NCBI RefSeq assembly: GCF_014199915.1
Contig: NZ_JACHOO010000001.1
Location: forward strand, 558,001-622,000
Source of the DNA: Prosthecomicrobium pneumaticum
GTDB lineage: Bacteria; Pseudomonadota; Alphaproteobacteria; Rhizobiales; Kaistiaceae
DNA: 64,000 bases
Reading direction: 5' to 3'
The notes beneath the pieces were generated by a model that searched no databases, had not been told where the DNA came from, and saw only the letters and a list, made by a program, of their open reading frames with translations. Made by a program: the position numbers and the translations under genes. The first letter of the stretch is position 1; every line of letters begins with the position of its first letter. Below, one piece after another: positions 47,143-55,758 of the stretch.

Positions 47143-47643
47143 AGGCGCAAGCGTGGAGCTCGTCTTTTCGACGCGTCCCGGTCTCAGGTCCGCGCAGCCG
47201 GCGCCGCGCCCTCTGCCGAAGCGGGAGATCCCCGCCGCTGCGCCCTTCCGGCCGGGCCGCCCTCCGCCGAGCAACGTTTTTCGCCTTGGCCGCCCTCGCC
47301 ATTTCTTTCGTTCTCAGCAACGCCCAATCAACGCGACACCATTGTCGATGACATAATTATTACATAACGATTATACCTGCGCTTTAAAGGAATTATGACG
47401 TTGCCGATCCGCAACGGACTCCGGCAATGAACTTGATCGAAGAGTAAAACCATCGAAGTGACGTTGAGTTCGCGGTTCGACTCGGTAATTTGGCGATGTG
47501 CCGACGGGGGTCGTCCGGCATGTCGCATCCGGCACCAAGAGGGGGCGGGGGCGCGGCGAACGAATGGGGCGGACGAGACGGTCCCGCGCACCGGCAAGGG
47601 CGCGGCGGACCGGACGGTTGCCCAAACCATTTTGGAGAATACG
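47143..47643. other. Leader and AT-rich region upstream of the porin
   Basis: No gene is supported here. The stretch about 47338-47400 is clearly AT-rich in contrast to everything around it and holds the promoter listed at 47348. About 270 bases follow before the porin start; they contain no family-like frame and could be a regulated leader. Confidence 0.55.
47348..47376 (+). promoter_or_regulatory. Candidate porin promoter
   Basis: ATGACA (47348-47353) and TTATAC (47371-47376) are separated by 17 bases inside an AT-rich patch. Transcription from here would give a leader of about 260 bases before the porin ATG. Confidence 0.5.
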
Positions 47644-48783
47644 ATGAGCCTCAAGTCTCTGCTTCTGGGCTCCGCGGCCGTGATGATGGTCGCCGGTGCG
47701 GCTCAGGCGGCGGACCTGACGGTCGCCGAGCCGGTCGACTACGTCAAGGTTTGCGACGCTTTCGGCAAGGGCTACTGGTATGCGCCCGGCACCGACACCT
47801 GCATCAAGATCGGCGGCTGGGTTCGCGCCCAGGTCGGCTTCGAGAAGAACCTCGACAAGCTGGTCGACAACACCTCGCCGGCTGAAGACGAGTTCAACGA
47901 CTACCAGTTCCGCACCCGCACCTCGCTGACGGTCACCGCCTCGTCGATGACCGAATACGGCCCGCTGACCTCGTTCATCGACTACCGCATGGAGTCGTAT
48001 GGCAGCCAGGACGGCGTTTCGAAGCTCGACAGCGCCTGGCTGCAGCTCGGCCCGGTCCAGGCCGGCAAGTACACCTCGTCCTTCGACTTCGGCGGCGGCT
48101 ACACCGACGACGGCGGCTATCGCTCGGACGAGACCACCGACCACATCGCCTTCACCTATGCGCTGAACGGCTTCGGCATCGTGCTGTCGGTCGAAGACCC
48201 GCAGGACCGCACCGAAGAGTTCGGCACCGGCGGCTCGCTGTCCGGTGACGAAGAAGAGTTCCCGGATCTGGTCGCGGCGCTCACCTATTCGGCGGGCATC
48301 GTCAGCGCCAAGCTCTCGGGCGCCTATGTCGACGCTTCCAACTCGAACGACGACTCTTGGGCGGTCCAGGGCGGCGTCGAGCTCGCGCTCGACAGCTTCT
48401 CGAAGGGCGACAAGTTCAAGCTCCTCGCCGGCTACGCCCAGAACGCTCCGTCCTTCGTCGGCGCCACCAACATCAGCGGCACCACCGCGACCGGCGCGAA
48501 CTCCAAGGTCGGCGGCAACGAAGACGGCGAAGCGTGGAACATCCTGGCGTCCTACAAGCACGTCTGGAACGGCCAGTGGAACTCCTCGATCACCGGTTCC
48601 TACGTCTCGTTCAACGGTGACACCACCGCCGACATCGACGCCTGGAAGGTCGCCTTCGATACCGCCTTCACGCCGGTCGCCAACTTCACCATCCTCGGCG
48701 AAGTCGGCTACTACGAGAACGACGGTCGCGGCGATGTCGACTCCTTCTTCGGCTTCGCCCGCCTGCAGCGCAGCTTCCCGTAA
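47644..48783 (+). CDS. Alphaproteobacterial porin (Omp2a/b family)
   Basis: 379 residues. A Sec signal peptide ends at A-Q-A-A-D (about 23). The mature start D-Y-V-K-V-C-D-A-F-G-K-G-Y-W-Y-A-P-G-T-D-T-C-I-K-I-G-G-W-V-R, with its two cysteines, is the hallmark of the 16-stranded Omp2/Porin_2 family of Rhizobiales, and the protein ends R-S-F-P. It forms general diffusion pores in the outer membrane. The codons are more uniform than in neighbours (many GGC, GAC, TTC), as expected for a highly expressed gene, and the gene has its own promoter region and terminator. Confidence 0.95.
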   Translation: MSLKSLLLGSAAVMMVAGAAQAADLTVAEPVDYVKVCDAFGKGYWYAPGTDTCIKIGGWVRAQVGFEKNLDKLVDNTSPAEDEFNDYQFRTRTSLTVTASSMTEYGPLTSFIDYRMESYGSQDGVSKLDSAWLQLGPVQAGKYTSSFDFGGGYTDDGGYRSDETTDHIAFTYALNGFGIVLSVEDPQDRTEEFGTGGSLSGDEEEFPDLVAALTYSAGIVSAKLSGAYVDASNSNDDSWAVQGGVELALDSFSKGDKFKLLAGYAQNAPSFVGATNISGTTATGANSKVGGNEDGEAWNILASYKHVWNGQWNSSITGSYVSFNGDTTADIDAWKVAFDTAFTPVANFTILGEVGYYENDGRGDVDSFFGFARLQRSFP

Positions 48784-48807
48784 GCTTCGCCTCTCCTGAA
48801 TTGAAAG

Positions 48808-48839
48808 AGCCCGGCGGATCGCTCCGCCGGGCTTTTTTG
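48808..48839 (+). terminator. Intrinsic terminator of the porin gene
   Basis: An 11-bp stem (AGCCCGGCGGA at 48808-48818 with 48823-48833) and a four-base loop are followed by six T residues, 25 bases after the stop codon. Confidence 0.93.
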
Positions 48840-48906
48840 TTGACCAGACTTCAGCCGTCGCCGGTCGAGAAGGAGCGGACCGCGTCCGCCCCCTCCCCGT
48901 CCGTCC

Positions 48907-50343
48907 TTACGGCTGGGTATAGGCCGTCTTCACCGTGGTGAAGAACTCCGCCGCATAGCGTCCCTGCTCGCGCGGGCCGTAGGACGAGCCCTTCCGGCCG
49001 CCGAACGGCACGTGATAGTCGACGCCGGCGGTCGGCAGATTGACCATCACCATGCCGGCCTGCGAATTGCGCCGGAAGTGCGAGGCATATTTCAGGCTCG
49101 TCGTGACGATGCCGGCGGACAGGCCGAACGGCGTGTCGTTGGCGATCTCGAGCGCCTCCTCATAGTTCTTCGCGCGGATGACCGAGGCGACCGGGCCGAA
49201 GACCTCTTCCTTGTTGATCGTCATGTCGCGCGTCGTCTCGGTGAAGAGCGCCGGCTGCAGATAGAAGCCGGGATTCTCCCGGTTGAGCCGCTCGCCGCCG
49301 AAGGCGAGCTTGCCGCCTTCTTCCCGGGCGATCTTGATGTAGCGCTCGTCCTGATCGAGCTGGCTCTGGTCGACCACCGGGCCGATATGGGTGCCCGCCT
49401 TCACGGCATCGTCGACGACCAGCTCCTTGATCCGGGCGGTCAGCGCCTCGACAAACCTGTCGTGGATGCCCTCGGTGACGATCAGCCGCGACGAGGCGGT
49501 GCAGCGCTGGCCGGTCGAGAAGAAGGCGCTGTTGGCCGTCGATTCGACCGCCACCTTGAGGTCGGCATCGTCGAGCACGACGGTCGGGTTCTTGCCGCCC
49601 ATCTCGAGCTGGAACTTCCGCATCACCGCGATCGAAGCCTCGGCGACCTTCTTGCCGGTGCCGACCGAGCCGGTGAAGGAGAGCGCGTTCACCTTCGGCG
49701 ATTCGAGGATCGCCTGGCCGACGACCGAGCCCTTGCCCATCACGAGGTTGATGACGCCCGCCGGCAGGCCGTTCCTCACCAGGATGTCGACGATCGTCCA
49801 GGTGCAGGCGGGCACGAGGTCGGCCGGCTTGATCACCACCGTGTTGCCGTAGCAGATCGCGGGCGCGATCTTCCAGGCCGGGATGGCGATCGGGAAGTTC
49901 CACGGCGTGATCAGCCCGACGACGCCGACCGGCTCGCGGGTGATCTGCACGTCGATGCCCGGGCGCACGCTCGGCACCACCTCGCCCGACAGGCGCAGCG
50001 CCTCGCCGGCGAAGAACAGGAAGATCTGTGCCGCGCGGACCGTCTCGCCGATGCCCTCGGCGAGCGTCTTGCCCTCCTCGCGGGAGAGCAGCCGGCCGAT
50101 CTCCTCCTTGCGGCGCAGGATCTCGTCGCCGGTCCCCTTCAGGATGTCGTGGCGCTGCTGGATGCCGGAATGCTGCCAGCTCTTGAACGCCTCGGCGGCG
50201 GCGTCGATCGCCCGGATCGCGTCGTCCCGAGTCGCGCGGGCGAACTCGCCGATGACCTCGTTGGTGTTCGACGGGTTGATGTTGGGAACGGCTTCGCCGC
50301 CGACCCATTCGCCGCCGATATAGTTCTTGTGCAGCTCGGTCAT
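48907..50343 (-). CDS. Aldehyde dehydrogenase, probable alpha-ketoglutarate semialdehyde dehydrogenase
   Basis: 478 residues. NAD(P)-dependent ALDH with P-W-N-F-P at about 145, the E-M-G-G-K-N-P general-base segment, the catalytic cysteine in F-F-S-T-G-Q-R-C-T-A and E-V-F-G-P. The sequence resembles the KGSADH group that oxidises 2,5-dioxopentanoate to 2-oxoglutarate at the end of the oxidative xylose, arabinose and glucarate routes. This is supported by the xylonate-type dehydratase gene 1.2 kb away. The start at 50343 gives the typical M-T-E-L-H-K-N-Y-I-G-G-E-W. It lies downstream of the regulator gene on the same strand. Confidence 0.85.
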   Translation of the reverse strand: MTELHKNYIGGEWVGGEAVPNINPSNTNEVIGEFARATRDDAIRAIDAAAEAFKSWQHSGIQQRHDILKGTGDEILRRKEEIGRLLSREEGKTLAEGIGETVRAAQIFLFFAGEALRLSGEVVPSVRPGIDVQITREPVGVVGLITPWNFPIAIPAWKIAPAICYGNTVVIKPADLVPACTWTIVDILVRNGLPAGVINLVMGKGSVVGQAILESPKVNALSFTGSVGTGKKVAEASIAVMRKFQLEMGGKNPTVVLDDADLKVAVESTANSAFFSTGQRCTASSRLIVTEGIHDRFVEALTARIKELVVDDAVKAGTHIGPVVDQSQLDQDERYIKIAREEGGKLAFGGERLNRENPGFYLQPALFTETTRDMTINKEEVFGPVASVIRAKNYEEALEIANDTPFGLSAGIVTTSLKYASHFRRNSQAGMVMVNLPTAGVDYHVPFGGRKGSSYGPREQGRYAAEFFTTVKTAYTQP

Positions 50344-50509
50344 GGGACCTCCTCGGATGCGTTCGTTGGGATTGGGCTGAGGGGCGGCCGCACGCCCTTC
50401 GCGGTGAAGGCGGCCGGTTGAGGCCGGCGGTGCGGCCGGCATGCGATTGTGTCGACGACCTCTTAGCCCCGTTGCCGGCCGAGGCCAACCGTTTCGACGC
50501 GAGGACCGC

Positions 50510-51271
50510 TCATCCGGGACGCGCCTCCTCGGGCTCGGCCTCGGCGCCGATCCGGCTCTGCCAGAGCGCGTCGAAGACGTCGCCCTTGGCGTTGCGCAGC
50601 AACCGCCGCATCATCAGATAGGCTTCCTCGCTGTTGCGGTCGCGGATCGCCTCGTAGACGGCGCGGTGCTGCAGGATCGAGCCGTCGTCCATCGCCACCC
50701 GCCAGCCGATCGAGAAGCTGAACAGGAGCGCCGATTCGATCATCGCGCCGACCGAGCGCAGCATCGGATTGTGCGACGCTTCCAGAATCGTCATGTGAAA
50801 TTCGAGATCGGCCTTGATCTGTTCGGCGCTCGCCCGCGGCCGGCGCGTGATGTCGTCGACCGCCGCGGTCAGCCGCTCGAGCTCTTCCTCGGTGCGCCGT
50901 TCGGCCGCCCGCGCCGCCGCCGCCGGCTCGATGATCTCGCGCATCTCGAACAGCGCATAGATGAACTCGTCGCTCGGCTTCTGGTCGATCTGCCACTTCA
51001 GCACGTCCGGATCGAGCATGTTCCATTCGCTGCGCGGCCGCACCCGCGTGCCGATCTTCGGCCGCGAAACCGTCAGGCCCTTGGCCGAAAGGAGCCGGAT
51101 CGCCTCGCGCACCGCGGTGCGCGAAACGCCGAACTCCTCCTGCACGCGGGGCTCGGTTGGCAGCGTCTCGCCGGGCGGATAGAGACCGGAGACGATCCGC
51201 CGGCCGATCTCCGCCGCGACCCGGTCGGAGAGGCTCCCCTGGCGGTCCGCGATGCGTGGGCTCCGGTTCAT
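50510..51271 (-). CDS. GntR family (FadR subfamily) transcriptional regulator
   Basis: 253 residues. The N-terminal winged helix is clear ([23 protein letters not shown], then [15 protein letters not shown]). An FCD ligand-binding domain follows with metal histidines likely in [11 protein letters not shown] and [13 protein letters not shown] 51271 was chosen because AGGTGGA lies just upstream of it and because the predicted start of transcription (about 51339) lies downstream of the alternative ATG at 51346. It is divergent from the dehydratase, which it probably represses. Confidence 0.88.
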   Translation of the reverse strand: MNRSPRIADRQGSLSDRVAAEIGRRIVSGLYPPGETLPTEPRVQEEFGVSRTAVREAIRLLSAKGLTVSRPKIGTRVRPRSEWNMLDPDVLKWQIDQKPSDEFIYALFEMREIIEPAAAARAAERRTEEELERLTAAVDDITRRPRASAEQIKADLEFHMTILEASHNPMLRSVGAMIESALLFSFSIGWRVAMDDGSILQHRAVYEAIRDRNSEEAYLMMRRLLRNAKGDVFDALWQSRIGAEAEPEEARPG

Positions 51272-51343
51272 CACGTCCACCTGCGCGCTCGTTGCGGGCG
51301 CTTCGGACCCCGCCTCGGCCGGACGATCTGCGCCTCCCACTTT

Positions 51344-51373
51344 CATATTATGTTTGCGGTGACATTGTTTCAA
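51344..51373 (-). promoter_or_regulatory. Promoter of the GntR-type regulator with embedded operator copy
   Basis: On the minus strand TTGAAA (51368-51373) and TAATAT (51345-51350) are 17 bases apart. The plus strand over the -10 box and spacer carries CATATTATGTTTGC (51344-51357), which matches a 14-mer in the opposite promoter at 12 of 14 positions. This suggests autoregulation. Confidence 0.65.
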
Positions 51374-51471
51374 CCCGCCGTCCGATCGCCGCTTTGCTGC
51401 GCCGCAAAACGAGGGGTGGAACGATCTGGCGGTGCAGCAGAGAATGCGACGCTTCGGCCCTCTTCAACCGA

Positions 51472-51502
51472 TTGAAATCATCGTATGTTTGCCATATCGA
51501 TG
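51472..51502 (+). promoter_or_regulatory. Promoter and operator of the xylonate-type dehydratase
   Basis: TTGAAA (51472-51477) and TATCGA (51495-51500) are 17 bases apart. CATCGTATGTTTGC (51479-51492) fills the spacer and belongs to an imperfect palindrome (CATCG...CGATG, 51479-51502) covering the -10 box. A regulator bound there would block polymerase. Confidence 0.65.
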
Positions 51503-51528
51503 AGGGCGACCTCACCTCGGAGAAGATC

Positions 51529-53325
51529 ATGTCGTCCGATAAGCCCGCCCGTCGGCTCCGTTCGCAGGAATGGTTCGACAATCCCCACAATCCGGGCATG
51601 ACCGCGCTCTATCTCGAGCGCTACCTGAATTTCGGCCTGACGCGCGCCGAGCTTCAGTCGGGCAAGCCGATCATCGGCATCGCGCAGACGGGCTCCGATC
51701 TCTCCCCTTGCAACCGCCACCACCTCGATCTCGCCAAGCGCGTCCGTGAGGGCATCGCGGCGGCCGGCGGCATCCCCTTCGAGTTCCCGGTCCATCCGAT
51801 CCAGGAGACCGGCAAGCGGCCGACCGCCGCGCTCGACCGCAACCTCGCCTATCTCGGCCTCGTCGAGACGCTCTACGGCTATCCGCTCGACGGCGTGGTG
51901 CTGACGACCGGCTGCGACAAGACCACGCCCGCCTGCATCATGGCGGCGGCGACCGTCAACATCCCCGCCATCGTGCTGTCGGGCGGCCCGATGCTGAACG
52001 GCTGGTGGAAGGGCGAGCGGACCGGCTCCGGCACCGTCGTCTGGAAGAGCCGCGAGCAGCTCGCCGCCGGCGAGATCGGCTATGACGAGTTCATGGACAT
52101 CGTCGCCTCCTCGGCGCCCTCGGTCGGCCATTGCAACACCATGGGCACGGCCTCGACGATGAACGCGCTCGCCGAGGCGCTCGGCATGAGCCTGCCCGGC
52201 TGCGCCGCCATTCCGGCGCCCTATCGCGAGCGCGGCCAGATCTCCTACGAGACCGGCAAGCGCATCGTCGACATGGTGTGGGAGGACCTGAAGCCGTCCG
52301 ACATTCTCACCCGCGAGGCGATCGAGAACGCCATCATCGTCAATTCGGCGATCGGCGGTTCGACCAACGCGCAGATCCACATCCAGGCGATCGCCCGCCA
52401 CGCCGGCGTGCCGCTCGAGGTCGAGGCCTGGCAGGAGATCGGCCACAAGATCCCGCTGCTCGTCAACATGCAGCCGGCCGGCAAATATCTCGGCGAGGAG
52501 TTCCATCGCGCCGGCGGCGTCCCCGCCGTCGTCTGGGAACTCGTCAAGGCCGGCAAGATCCGCAAGGCCCTCACCGTCAACGGCAGGACGCTCGCCGAGA
52601 ACGCCGAGGGCCGCGAGAGCATCGACCGTGACGTGATCTTCCCCTATGAGGCTCCGCTCGTCGCCGATGCCGGCTTCATCGTGCTGAAGGGCAATCTGTT
52701 CGACTCGGCGATCATGAAGACGAGCGTGATCTCGGACGAGTTCCGCAACCGCTATCTGTCGAACCCGAACGATCCGGAAGCCTTCGAGGGCAAGGCCGTG
52801 GTGTTCGACGGTCCGGAGGACTACCACCACCGGATCGACGATCCCGCGCTCGCGATCGACGAGCACACCCTGCTCTTCATGCGCGGCACCGGTCCGGTCG
52901 GCTATCCCGGCGGCGCCGAGGTGGTGAACATGCAGCCGCCGGCCGCCCTCATCAAGCGCGGCATCCACTCCCTGCCCTGCATCGGCGACGGCCGCCAGTC
53001 CGGCACGTCGGGCAGCCCGTCCATCCTCAACGCCTCGCCCGAGGCGGCGGTGGGCGGCGGTCTCGCGCTTCTGCGCACCGGCGACCGGGTCCGCATCGAC
53101 CTGAAGAAGGGCACCGCGGACATCCTCATCTCCGACGAGGAGCTCACGGCCCGCAAGGCGGCGCTCGCGAAGGACGGCGGCTATCACTTCCCGGGCAACC
53201 AGACGCCCTGGCAGGAGATCCAGCGCATGCTCGTCGACCAGTTCGACGAGGGCATGGTGCTGAAGCCCGCCGTCAAGTATCAGCAGGTCGCGCAGACCAA
53301 GGGCATTCCGCGCGACAATCACTGA
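51529..53325 (+). CDS. xylD: IlvD/Edd family dehydratase, probable D-xylonate dehydratase
   Basis: 598 residues. The IlvD/Edd family uses an iron-sulfur cluster; cysteines are seen in [14 protein letters not shown] and G-H-C-N-T-M-G-T-A. The sequence agrees closely with what I recall of Caulobacter xylonate dehydratase: R-S-Q-E-W-F-D-N-P start, [26 protein letters not shown], and a P-R-D-N-H ending. It would turn xylonate (or arabonate) into the 2-keto-3-deoxy acid. With the semialdehyde dehydrogenase at 48907 it forms part of a Weimberg-type route; the xylX, xylB and xylC genes are not in the window. Start at ATG 51529 follows GGAGAAG. Confidence 0.85.
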   Translation: MSSDKPARRLRSQEWFDNPHNPGMTALYLERYLNFGLTRAELQSGKPIIGIAQTGSDLSPCNRHHLDLAKRVREGIAAAGGIPFEFPVHPIQETGKRPTAALDRNLAYLGLVETLYGYPLDGVVLTTGCDKTTPACIMAAATVNIPAIVLSGGPMLNGWWKGERTGSGTVVWKSREQLAAGEIGYDEFMDIVASSAPSVGHCNTMGTASTMNALAEALGMSLPGCAAIPAPYRERGQISYETGKRIVDMVWEDLKPSDILTREAIENAIIVNSAIGGSTNAQIHIQAIARHAGVPLEVEAWQEIGHKIPLLVNMQPAGKYLGEEFHRAGGVPAVVWELVKAGKIRKALTVNGRTLAENAEGRESIDRDVIFPYEAPLVADAGFIVLKGNLFDSAIMKTSVISDEFRNRYLSNPNDPEAFEGKAVVFDGPEDYHHRIDDPALAIDEHTLLFMRGTGPVGYPGGAEVVNMQPPAALIKRGIHSLPCIGDGRQSGTSGSPSILNASPEAAVGGGLALLRTGDRVRIDLKKGTADILISDEELTARKAALAKDGGYHFPGNQTPWQEIQRMLVDQFDEGMVLKPAVKYQQVAQTKGIPRDNH

Positions 53326-53346
53326 TCCCCGACGAGGAGACCGGCC

Positions 53347-53640
53347 TTGCCGCATCTGCGCATCGCGCCCGAAGGGCTCGGCCGGCATCTCTTCATCGTC
53401 CCGGAGAGCGGCGCACCGCGCGCCGTCGATCTCGACGACCTGCCGATCGGCGAAGATCTCGCCGATCGGCTCGAAGCCTGGGGCGACGCCTTCGACGCGA
53501 CGCTCGACAGCGACGACACCGCCGATCCTCTGTGGCCTTCGGCCGAGGCCGAGGCCTACTGGCGGGCCGAGGGCGCGCTGCTCGCCGCGGCGCTCAAGGT
53601 CGCGCTCGGTGCGGAATGGACGGTCGAATCCCGCTTCTGA
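53347..53640 (+). CDS. Small hypothetical protein
   Basis: 97 residues from a TTG start; GAGGAGA lies 7 bases upstream, which supports it as a real gene. The protein is acidic with several Trp and Asp residues (D-L-D-D-L-P-I-G-E-D, P-L-W-P-S-A-E-A-E-A-Y-W) and no membrane segment or signal. I do not recognise a family. It lies 21 bases after the dehydratase, so it is likely part of that transcript. Confidence 0.7.
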   Translation: MPHLRIAPEGLGRHLFIVPESGAPRAVDLDDLPIGEDLADRLEAWGDAFDATLDSDDTADPLWPSAEAEAYWRAEGALLAAALKVALGAEWTVESRF

Positions 53641-53655
53641 CGCCCGTCGGCCGCG

Positions 53656-54312
53656 TCAGGCCGTGAGGGCCGGATCGTAGCCGAAACGCTCGAAGTCGGC
53701 GCGATAGAGCGACGCGACGAGTTCGATCGCGCGGGGTGTGATCGTGACCTCGGCCCCAGCCGGCACGCCGCGGGCTTCGATGCGTGCCTCGTAGCTGTTC
53801 GTCGAGCCGATCTCCCGCCCGCCCCGCTCCGCGCCCTCGAGCGCGTCGAGCCAGGCGATCAGCGGCGCGAAGCCGTCTTCCAGACGAAACACCGTCGCCC
53901 CCTCCGGCACCAGTTCGGTGGCGGGGTGCGCATGGTTGTCGAGATAGTGCCGCTCCCGGCTCCGGGCCTCGGGCAGTGCGGCGAGCCAGTCCTCGAAGCC
54001 GACGGCCGGGTCGATCCCGCGCGCGACATCGCGGTTGAAGCGGTAGACGCTGATCGCCCGCCGCATCGGATGGCGGACCACGGTGAAACTCGCCGCGAAG
54101 AAGCCCGGCGGGAACAGCCGCACCAGGGACACCACCCTGATGTGCTGGGGCGAGGAATGGCACCACAATGAATCGTGCCCCGTGCCATGGCTTCGATCGA
54201 GCATGGCGAGCGGCCCGAACCGTGCGGCGAGGTAATCCTCGACCGACGATCCGCCGCAACGCGGCACGTGCGCGAAAAAGACCGGCCGGCCGGCCAGAAT
54301 GAAGAAGGGCAT
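53656..54312 (-). CDS. Sulfotransferase family protein
   Basis: 218 residues. The start P-V-F-F-A-H-V-P-R-C-G-G-S-S-V-E-D-Y-L is the PAPS 5'-phosphosulfate loop of the membrane-type/Stf0-like sulfotransferases, and T-V-V-R-H-P-M-R-R-A-I-S-V-Y is the 3'-phosphate motif. Such enzymes sulfate carbohydrates or lipids. No PAPS synthesis gene is nearby. It converges with the small gene at 53347 and has a 149-base gap to the alcohol dehydrogenase upstream. Confidence 0.82.
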   Translation of the reverse strand: MPFFILAGRPVFFAHVPRCGGSSVEDYLAARFGPLAMLDRSHGTGHDSLWCHSSPQHIRVVSLVRLFPPGFFAASFTVVRHPMRRAISVYRFNRDVARGIDPAVGFEDWLAALPEARSRERHYLDNHAHPATELVPEGATVFRLEDGFAPLIAWLDALEGAERGGREIGSTNSYEARIEARGVPAGAEVTITPRAIELVASLYRADFERFGYDPALTA

Positions 54313-54461
54313 CCGATCTTGTGCCGAGCTCGAAGGTGGCAGATGGGCAGATACTAGGCGGGAGACGGCACGTAGCGCCAGCGCCCGGAAGCCGGACCAA
54401 GCCGAAATCGCTGGAAAAGAGGTCCGCCGGCCGCGCCGGCGGACCCTCCTGCCCGCATGCC

Positions 54462-55538
54462 TCAGGGCGTGATCGCCACCTTGAGCACGCCGTCGCGCTG
54501 GTGCGAGAACAGGTCGTAGGCCTCCTCGATCTGGTCGAGCTTGAAGCGGTGGGTGACGAGCGGCCGCGTGTCGAGCCGGTGCGACGCGATCACCTCCATC
54601 AGGCGGCGCATCCGCTCCTTGCCGCCCGGGCAGAGCGTCGTGACGATCGTCTGGTCGGCGAGGCCCGCGCCGAAGGCGTCGAGCGGGATGCGCAGATCCG
54701 TCGAATAGACGCCGAGCGATGACAGCGTGCCGCCCGGCCGGATCACCCTGAGCGCCGCCTCGAAGGTCTGCTGCCGGCCGAGCGCCTCGATCGCCACGTC
54801 GACGCCGCGACCGTCGGTCAGTTCGAGGATCGCCTCGACCGGATCGACTTTCGAGAAATCGACGACATGATCGGCGCCCATCTTGCGGGCGATCTCCATG
54901 CGGGCGGGCACCGATTCGACCGCGATGATCGTCGTCGCGCCCATCAGCCGGGCGCCGGCGGTGGCGCAGAGCCCGATCGGCCCCTGCGCGAACACCGCGA
55001 CCGTGTCGCCGATCCGCACCTTGCCGCTCTCGGCGCCCGAAAAGCCCGTCGACATGATGTCGGGGCACATCAGCACCTGCTCGTCGGCGAGCCCGTCCGG
55101 GATCGGTGACAGATTGGTCATCGCATCGGGCACGAGCAGATATTCCGCCTGCGCCCCGTCGATCGTGTTGCCGAAACGCCAGCCGCCGAGCGGCTTGAAG
55201 CCGTGTTTCGTGCCGGCGCCGTCCTGGGAATGGCAGCCGCAGAGGCAGGCCGCACTGTGGCCGCTCGGCGTGATCGCGCCGGCGATCACCCGCTGCCCCT
55301 CCTGATAGCCCTGGACCGCCGAGCCGAGCTTCTCGATCACGCCGACCGGCTCATGGCCGATGGTCAGCCCGCGGGCCACCGGATACTCGCCCTTCAGGAT
55401 GTGGACATCGGTGCCGCAGATCGTCGTCGTCGTGATGCGGATCAGCGCATCGAGCGGCCCGACATCGGGGATCGGCTTCTCATCGAGCACGATCCGGTTC
55501 GGTTCGACGAAGATCGCCGCCTTCATCTTCTGTGCCAT
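54462..55538 (-). CDS. Zinc-dependent alcohol dehydrogenase
   Basis: 358 residues, MDR superfamily. Catalytic zinc ligands are seen in I-C-G-T-D-V-H-I (Cys41) and G-H-E-P-V-G (His, Glu); the NAD(P) fold begins at V-A-V-F-A-Q-G-P-I-G near 185. The structural-zinc lobe of classical enzymes is replaced by a shorter cysteine cluster (A-C-L-C-G-C-H, near 100). It is closest in style to bacterial secondary alcohol dehydrogenases of the isopropanol type. A role in sugar oxidation next to the xylonate locus is possible but not shown. Confidence 0.85.
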   Translation of the reverse strand: MAQKMKAAIFVEPNRIVLDEKPIPDVGPLDALIRITTTTICGTDVHILKGEYPVARGLTIGHEPVGVIEKLGSAVQGYQEGQRVIAGAITPSGHSAACLCGCHSQDGAGTKHGFKPLGGWRFGNTIDGAQAEYLLVPDAMTNLSPIPDGLADEQVLMCPDIMSTGFSGAESGKVRIGDTVAVFAQGPIGLCATAGARLMGATTIIAVESVPARMEIARKMGADHVVDFSKVDPVEAILELTDGRGVDVAIEALGRQQTFEAALRVIRPGGTLSSLGVYSTDLRIPLDAFGAGLADQTIVTTLCPGGKERMRRLMEVIASHRLDTRPLVTHRFKLDQIEEAYDLFSHQRDGVLKVAITP

Positions 55539-55758
55539 GTCGCTCTCCTCTCGGAGCGGGTCCCCGCGGCCCGCTTCCTCTCCGCCGCCAGTGTCGCCAT
55601 CCCGCCGCCGGCGGCCTTGATGCGGGTCAATTGCCGTTCAGTCGCGGGAACGGCCCCCGCGCGTGAGCCAGATCAACACCCCGCGCGCCGCCCGATCGCA
55701 TAAGGTGAGGCGCCGGTCGGAGCGTTCTCGAAGAGCCGGTCCACCAGGGATGCCCGTC

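Noticed and set aside
51272-51346. Longer regulator gene from ATG 51346
   Set aside because: No ribosome site, and the predicted promoter would begin transcription inside this extension.
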